DNA of 9,738 bases from Deltaproteobacteria bacterium (GTDB lineage: Bacteria; Desulfobacterota; Desulfarculia; Adiutricales; Adiutricaceae), in NCBI GenBank assembly GCA_031278835.1, contig JAITJP010000416.1, positions 1 to 9,738 of the forward strand, in the 5' to 3' direction. Below the pieces are notes generated by a model, which worked only from the letters and a program-made list of their open reading frames with translations, was not told where the DNA came from and made no database searches. A program made the position numbers and the translations under genes. Shown one piece after another: positions 5,522-9,738 of this stretch (position 1 is the stretch's first letter; each line of letters starts with the position of its first letter).

Positions 5522-7165
5522 GTGAAAGACCATAAACTTTTCGCCTTATCCTCCTCCAGTCAAGATCCTTACCGAACCTACCCGGAAAAAAATATTTATT
5601 TAACCGGCTTTATGGGCTCCGGAAAAAGCACGGTGGGCCTCTTGTTGGCCGAGGCCTTAAATCGTCCTTTCGTAGACATGGACGAGGAGCTGGTTAAAAA
5701 ATACAATAAAAGCATCCCGGAAATTTTCGCCGAACAAGGGGAAAATTATTTCCGGGAAATGGAATCAGCTTTACTAAATAACTTAAACGAGCGCGATCAG
5801 CCCAAGGTCATCGCCACCGGCGGGGGCATCGTTCAAAGCAAGGCCAACCGCGAACTTCTCAAGGGGGCCCTGACTTTTTTCTTAGACCTGCCGGCCGAGC
5901 AAGCCTGGGAGCGCTTAAGCGATAGCGACAAGGCCAATCGACCCTTGGTCGGAAGCCTGGAGGACTTTAAGAGCTTGTACGCCAAAAGGCTGGATCTCTA
6001 TCAAAAATGCGGAGCCATCATTTCGGCCCGGGCTGAGCCCTGGGAGGTCCGGGACAGCGTCCTTGACTTTGTCCTCTATCAAGAGGAGTTAAGCTTAATG
6101 GCCGAGGGCCGGACTTGCCTAATTAGGACCTACGCCCCCTTGTCCCAGATGGTCCAGTTAAAAAACCAGATCCTGGGGGACAATAAGGCCCTACTGTTAA
6201 TGGATCACCATTTTAAAAACTGCCCAGACCAATTTAACCAACTTTTTTCCGATCTGCCGGTTTATTACGCCCAAAGCCAGGGCGAAGAAGCCAAAACTCT
6301 GGCCGAGGCCACTAATTTACTCATGGCCATGTCCGAGCTGCGGCTGGACCGATCCGACTATTTGCTGGTTAGGGGCGGGGGCAGTTTGACCGATCTGGGG
6401 GCCCTGTGCGCCGCTCTTTACAAAAGGGGCCTTAAGCTGATTTTGATCCCGACCACGCTTTTGGCCGCCGTGGACGCCGCCATTGGCGGCAAGGCGGCCG
6501 TTAATTTGGCTGGGGCCAAAAACCAAGTCGGGCTTTTTTATCTGCCCGAGGAAGTTTGGATCGATCCCCTGGTCCTAAAAAGCCTGCCTAACCATTTAAA
6601 ACGCGAGGGCTTAATCGAAGCCTTTAAAACGGCCCTGCTTTTTGACCCCTTGCTCTTTGACCTAATCACCAAACAGATTACCAATCTCCTGGACGGGGAT
6701 CTGCCGCTACTGGCCCAGATAGTCCACGACACGGCTAGGCTCAAAGCCGAACTGGTGGCCAAAGATCTACGGGAAGAACTGGGCCAAAGGGAGGTCCTCA
6801 ACCTGGGTCACACCTATGGCCACGTTGTGGAAAGTTATTACGCCCCCCAGGTCAGTCATGGCCGGGCCGTGGCCCTGGGCCTGGCCGTGGCCTTGATTTA
6901 TAGCGTAAACCATCACGGCTTTGACCCCATTTTGGCCCAAAACGCCATCGAGGTCTGCCGCCGTTTGGCCGGAGAGGCCTTTCCCACTCCCCCGCCCGAG
7001 GACCAGGTTAAGCGCCTACTAAGCTTTGACAAAAAAATCCGCCAAGGTAAACTTAAATTCGTGGCCCTAAAGGCCCCGGGCGAGAGCCTCTTGGTCAGCC
7101 AGCTTGACCCGGACCAGGTCTTGGCGGCCGCTCGGGAACTTTTTAAAAACCAAAAAACAAATTAA
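5522..7165 (+). CDS. aroKB: Fused shikimate kinase / 3-dehydroquinate synthase
   Basis: This is a 547-residue bifunctional enzyme for steps 5 and 2 of the pathway. Residues about 22-190 are shikimate kinase: Walker A G29-F-M-G-S-G-K-S36, D54, F77-R78-E, G100-G-G, lid R140 and R156. Residues about 195-547 are 3-dehydroquinate synthase, which cyclises DAHP using NAD and a metal. It has G285-G-G-S-L-T-D291, PTTLLAAVDAAIGGK324, K333-N334, metal ligands E366, H430 and H446, and SFDKK near the end. All main catalytic residues are kept, although the usual DxxGF after the GGG loop is DLGAL here. The start is GTG 5522, the only possible one between an upstream stop and the Walker motif; no clear ribosome binding site precedes it. 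A five-codon ORF (ATG 5508 to TGA 5525) ends overlapping it, which could couple translation. The fusion is continuous, with no internal stop. AroKB fusions are known from Thermotoga but are uncommon. Confidence 0.95.
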   Translation: MKDHKLFALSSSSQDPYRTYPEKNIYLTGFMGSGKSTVGLLLAEALNRPFVDMDEELVKKYNKSIPEIFAEQGENYFREMESALLNNLNERDQPKVIATGGGIVQSKANRELLKGALTFFLDLPAEQAWERLSDSDKANRPLVGSLEDFKSLYAKRLDLYQKCGAIISARAEPWEVRDSVLDFVLYQEELSLMAEGRTCLIRTYAPLSQMVQLKNQILGDNKALLLMDHHFKNCPDQFNQLFSDLPVYYAQSQGEEAKTLAEATNLLMAMSELRLDRSDYLLVRGGGSLTDLGALCAALYKRGLKLILIPTTLLAAVDAAIGGKAAVNLAGAKNQVGLFYLPEEVWIDPLVLKSLPNHLKREGLIEAFKTALLFDPLLFDLITKQITNLLDGDLPLLAQIVHDTARLKAELVAKDLREELGQREVLNLGHTYGHVVESYYAPQVSHGRAVALGLAVALIYSVNHHGFDPILAQNAIEVCRRLAGEAFPTPPPEDQVKRLLSFDKKIRQGKLKFVALKAPGESLLVSQLDPDQVLAAARELFKNQKTN

Positions 7166-7194
7166 AGCCAGGCCCGGGGCTCGGGCCTGGCTTT
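7164..7194 (+). terminator. 12-bp hairpin over the aroKB stop codon
   Basis: AAAGCCAGGCCC (7164-7175) pairs perfectly with GGGCCTGGCTTT (7183-7194) around a 7-nt loop, and begins within the TAA stop of aroKB. Only three Ts, already part of the stem, precede GGA. It could be a weak terminator, or a stabilising or processing hairpin that sets aroKB apart from aroC. Translation ending at the stop codon would keep it open briefly. Confidence 0.5.
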
Positions 7195-7209
7195 GGAAAG
7201 AGCGCTGAC

Positions 7210-8283
7210 ATGGGCAGCTTACTGGGCCGATATTTTTCAATCATGACTTTTGGCGAATCGCACGGGGCCGGTCTGGGCGTGGTCATTGACGGCCTGCCGG
7301 CCGGTTTGGCCATTAGTCAAGAAGATTTGCAAAGGGATTTGGATAGGCGTAAACCGGGACAATCGGAGTTTACCACGGCCCGGCGGGAAAGCGACCAAGT
7401 CGAGATTCTCTCGGGTCTGACTAGTCAGGGGCTAACTAACGGAGCCCCTTTGGCCCTACTGGTCAGAAACCAGGAGGCCCGGGGGGCCGATTACGCCAAA
7501 ACGGCCCAGGTTTTTCGGCCCGGTCACGCCGACTGGACTTATTTTAAAAAATACGGCCTCAAACCCCAAGCCGGCGGGGGCCGGGCCAGCGGCCGGGAAA
7601 CCGTGGGCCGGGTGGCCGCCGGGGCCGTGGCCAGACAGCTCTTAAAAGCCCTGGGCATCACGGTTCGCTCGGGCACCATGGCCGTGGGCCCCATTTGGGT
7701 TGAAAAAATCGACTGGGCCTTTTCCGAGACCAATGCCTTAAAATTTTTGGACCAAAATTCCTACCCCCAGGCCAGCCAGGCCGTCTTGGAGGCCAAGGAC
7801 CAGGGCGATTCCCTGGGCTCGGTCGTGACCGTCTCGGCCTTGGGTCTGCCGGTGGGCTGGGGCGATCCAGTTTTTGACAAACTTGAGGCCCTTTTGGGCC
7901 AGGCTTTTTTTTCCATCGGGGCGGTTAAGGCCGTGGAATTTGGCGACGGCTTGGCCCTCTCCCGGATGCGCGGCTCCCAGGCCAATGACCCCATGGGCCC
8001 CCAAGGTCCCCTCAGAAACCGTCACGGCGGCATCCTGGGCGGCCTCTCAAGTGGCACCGAACTACTGGCCCGGCTTTACCTCAAGCCCACCCCCTCGATT
8101 GCCCTGGACCAAGAGACCATTAACCTTGAGGGCCAGCCCTCCATCATCTCGATTACCGGCCGCCACGACCCCTGCCTGGCCCCGCGTCTGGGCCCGGTGG
8201 CCGAGGCCATGTGCCTAATCACCCTGGCCGATTGCTATTTGCGGGGCCCGGCCCAGCTGGAGCAAATCTGGCCGCCCAAATAA
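7210..8283 (+). CDS. aroC: Chorismate synthase
   Basis: This enzyme converts EPSP to chorismate, the last step of the common aromatic pathway, and needs reduced FMN. The protein has 357 residues, normal for the family. Visible motifs are FGESHG with H18, RPGH106-ADWTYFKKYG, the signature GGGRASGRET (122-131) followed by VGRVAAGAVAR, the VEFGDGLALSRMRGSQAND region, RHGGILGGLSSG and G317-R-H-D-P-C with PVAEAM after it. The residues just before GGGR are KPQA instead of the common RDxR. ATG 7210 is the natural start, only 44 bp after aroKB. The nearest purine-rich sequence, GGAAAG, ends 9 nt upstream. It probably shares an mRNA with aroKB. Confidence 0.97.
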   Translation: MGSLLGRYFSIMTFGESHGAGLGVVIDGLPAGLAISQEDLQRDLDRRKPGQSEFTTARRESDQVEILSGLTSQGLTNGAPLALLVRNQEARGADYAKTAQVFRPGHADWTYFKKYGLKPQAGGGRASGRETVGRVAAGAVARQLLKALGITVRSGTMAVGPIWVEKIDWAFSETNALKFLDQNSYPQASQAVLEAKDQGDSLGSVVTVSALGLPVGWGDPVFDKLEALLGQAFFSIGAVKAVEFGDGLALSRMRGSQANDPMGPQGPLRNRHGGILGGLSSGTELLARLYLKPTPSIALDQETINLEGQPSIISITGRHDPCLAPRLGPVAEAMCLITLADCYLRGPAQLEQIWPPK

Positions 8284-8337
8284 GTCAATAAAAAAAAATA
8301 AAAAAAACCACGGCTGGTGCCCTGGCCGCCTTTGGAG

Positions 8338-8343
8338 TATAAT
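8338..8343 (+). promoter_or_regulatory. Isolated TATAAT hexamer before aroQ
   Basis: A perfect -10 hexamer lies in the 157-bp gap between aroC and aroQ, but the sequence 16-18 bp upstream matches TTGACA at only about 2 of 6 bases. It is not an extended -10. It could be a weak internal promoter for aroQ and uvrA. The leader would be about 90 nt. Confidence 0.3.
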
Positions 8344-8360
8344 TTCTGGTGTTTTGACTA

Positions 8361-8376
8361 GGCCCAGGGGCCCAGG
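8361..8376. repeat. Tandem 8-bp direct repeat GGCCCAGG x2
   Basis: GGCCCAGG is present twice head to tail in the aroC-aroQ gap. A short mirror tract of eight As, C and eight Ts follows at 8411-8427, just before aroQ. Both may be simple replication slippage products in a GGCC-rich genome. No function is suggested. Confidence 0.4.
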
Positions 8377-8440
8377 ACAAAAAAGCCGACAGGGAGCCGA
8401 GCCGGGCACTAAAAAAAACTTTTTTTTCTGGAATTTTTAA

Positions 8441-8896
8441 ATGAAAAAAATATTAATCATCAATGGACCGAATCTAAACCTCTTGGGTCAAAGGCAGCCG
8501 GAACTTTATGGGCGCCAGACTTTACAGGAAATTAATAAAGACCTAGAGCGGCTGGCCCAAAGCCTTAAGCTATCGGTCGATTTTATTCAGTCCAATCACG
8601 AGGGCGAGCTGATTTCGGCCCTGCAAAGGGCGGCCCAGGAATATCACGGGGCCATCATTAACGCCGCCGCTTACACCCATACCTCTTTGGCCTTAAGGGA
8701 TACCATCTTGGCCATAAACATTCCGGTCATCGAAGTTCATTTAACCAACCCGGCCGGGCGGGAAGATTTTAGACAAAAATCTTATCTGGCCGGGGCGGCC
8801 GTGGGCCTGGTGGCCGGCTTTGGGCCCCGCTCCTATGAGCTGGCCCTTCACTATTTCTCGGAAAGCCCAGCCAGCCCCCTTAGGATCAGTATCTAA
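8441..8896 (+). CDS. aroQ: Type II 3-dehydroquinate dehydratase
   Basis: This enzyme dehydrates 3-dehydroquinate to 3-dehydroshikimate, the third step of the pathway. It is of the type II class, which forms dodecamers and is unrelated to the Schiff-base type I enzyme (AroD). The length, 151 residues, is typical. Motifs are N8-G-P-N-L-N-L-L-G with R18 and the catalytic Y23, QSNHEGELI (50-58), I73-N-A-A-A-Y-T-H80-T-S with the catalytic histidine, E97-V-H99-L-T-N, and R106-E-D-F-R110. The ATG at 8441 follows a leader of A and T runs with only a weak ribosome binding site (GGA). Its TAA overlaps the ATG of uvrA (TAATG). Confidence 0.97.
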   Translation: MKKILIINGPNLNLLGQRQPELYGRQTLQEINKDLERLAQSLKLSVDFIQSNHEGELISALQRAAQEYHGAIINAAAYTHTSLALRDTILAINIPVIEVHLTNPAGREDFRQKSYLAGAAVGLVAGFGPRSYELALHYFSESPASPLRISI

Positions 8897-9738
8897 TGTC
8901 GGCCAGACCAATAACCATTTCCCAGGGCCCCAATGGAAAAGCCCAGGGCGGCCAAGCCCCCAGGGCCGAAAAACCCCTAGCTGAGCTCCTTAGCCCAAAG
9001 AGGGCCAAGCCTACCCAAAAAGCCCCAGCCGCTGATTATCCCGAGGAAAAACTCATTACTAGTGAGGATCAAGAATTTGTCCAGGCCAGGCCTTGGCCAA
9101 AGCCTTTACCGGCCGACCCTTGGGCCGAGGATGACCGCGATTACATCATCGTCCAGGGGGCCAGGCAGCACAATTTAAAAAACCTGGACCTTAGAATTCC
9201 CAGAAATTCTCTGACCGTGGTCTCGGGACTGTCGGGCTCGGGCAAATCGTCTTTGGCCTTTGACACCATTTACGCCGAGGGGCAAAGGCGTTACGTGGAA
9301 TCGCTTTCGGCTTACGCCAGGCAGTTTTTGGGCCAAATGGACAAGCCCGACGTTGATTTGATCGAAGGCTTGTCGCCGGCCATCTCCATTGAGCAAAAAA
9401 GCGTTAGCAAAAATCCTCGCTCGACCGTGGGCACGGCCACCGAGGTTTACGATTATTTAAGGCTCTTGTTTGCCAGGATTGGCACCCCCTATTGTTACAA
9501 ATGCGGTTTGCCCATTATGTCCCAAAGTCCGGCCGAGATAGTCGATAGGTTACTGGCCTTACCATTGGGCACCAAGATCATGATCCTGGCCCCCTTGGCC
9601 GAGGGCCGCAAAGGGGAACATCAAAAGCTTTTTGATTCTCTGAGGCGGGAAGGTTTTACCAGGGTTAGGATCGCCGGAGAGATCCTGGACCTGGGCCAAG
9701 AAATAGTCCTGGATAAAAAAAAGAAACACGACATCCAG
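8896..9738 (+). CDS. uvrA: UvrA excinuclease subunit, N-terminal part with extra tail, cut by window edge
   Basis: UvrA is the damage-recognition ATPase of nucleotide excision repair and loads UvrB. The window shows 281 residues. Canonical UvrA begins near residue 83 here (DYIIVQGARQHNLKN), followed by Walker A G111-L-S-G-S-G-K-S-S, EGQRRYVESLSAYARQFLG, IEQKSVSKNPRSTVGT and the first zinc-module half C200-x-x-C203. Before this lies a tail of about 80 residues rich in Pro, Ala, Lys and Gln and probably disordered. Between 8896 and the conserved part there is no other ATG, GTG or TTG in frame. The ATG overlaps the aroQ stop, and AGGA lies 10 nt upstream, so this start is well supported. The signature and second ATPase half lie beyond the edge. 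Its placement in an aro operon is unusual. Confidence 0.95.
   Translation, partial: MSARPITISQGPNGKAQGGQAPRAEKPLAELLSPKRAKPTQKAPAADYPEEKLITSEDQEFVQARPWPKPLPADPWAEDDRDYIIVQGARQHNLKNLDLRIPRNSLTVVSGLSGSGKSSLAFDTIYAEGQRRYVESLSAYARQFLGQMDKPDVDLIEGLSPAISIEQKSVSKNPRSTVGTATEVYDYLRLLFARIGTPYCYKCGLPIMSQSPAEIVDRLLALPLGTKIMILAPLAEGRKGEHQKLFDSLRREGFTRVRIAGEILDLGQEIVLDKKKKHDIQ

Noticed and set aside
5508..5525. Possible earlier ATG start or frameshift at the aroKB start
   Set aside because: ATG 5508 is in another frame and ends after five codons. The downstream frame begins correctly at GTG 5522, so there is no sign of a frameshift.
8315..8329. Sigma54-like GG-N10-GC element before aroQ
   Set aside because: Only the GG and GC dinucleotides and part of the -24 box fit. 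In GGCC-rich DNA such spacing is common, and no activator site is seen.

Overview
The window looks like a piece of a bacterial chromosome, probably Gram-negative. It has two divergent gene sets separated by about 0.8 kb of non-coding DNA. On the minus strand (1-2365) are a CheY-type receiver gene and, downstream of it, a CheA-type histidine kinase gene whose 3' end runs off the left edge. On the plus strand (3172-9738) is a compact aromatic-biosynthesis cluster in the order aroA, aroE, aroKB (fused), aroC, aroQ. It is followed by uvrA, which overlaps the aroQ stop codon and runs off the right edge. I see no transposase, integrase, tRNA, rRNA, CRISPR array or phage gene.

The aro cluster encodes every step from DAHP to chorismate: 3-dehydroquinate synthase (C-terminal half of AroKB), type II dehydroquinase (AroQ), shikimate dehydrogenase (AroE), shikimate kinase (N-terminal half of AroKB), EPSP synthase (AroA) and chorismate synthase (AroC). 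Only the first enzyme, DAHP synthase, is absent. The signature catalytic residues I looked for are present in all of them.

Regulation is probably concentrated in the 2366-3171 gap. It holds a good sigma70-type promoter (TTGAAA, 17 bp, GATAAT) about 145 bp before aroA. This is followed by a GC-rich hairpin with a short T run, and by two longer-range helices that cannot form together in a simple nested fold. The gap also holds a 19-bp perfect hairpin, a minus-strand terminator-like hairpin with no gene feeding into it, and a tandem ATTATC repeat near the cheY side. Inside the cluster, hairpins follow aroA, aroE and aroKB, all without a proper U-tract, so they look more like processing or stability elements, or weak terminators, than full stops.

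Taxonomy is uncertain. A CheA/CheY pair, type II AroQ, an AroKB fusion and a strong excess of GGCC would fit a deep-branching or Desulfobacterota-like lineage, but nothing here decides it. The aroKB fusion and the cluster resemble, from memory, the aro cluster of Thermotoga, which may reflect convergence or transfer. The most unusual items are the AroKB fusion within a complete post-DAHP operon, the structured leader, the isolated minus-strand terminator, the roughly 80-residue N-terminal tail on UvrA coupled to aroQ, and the GGCC excess. I found no clearly new defence or mobile system.
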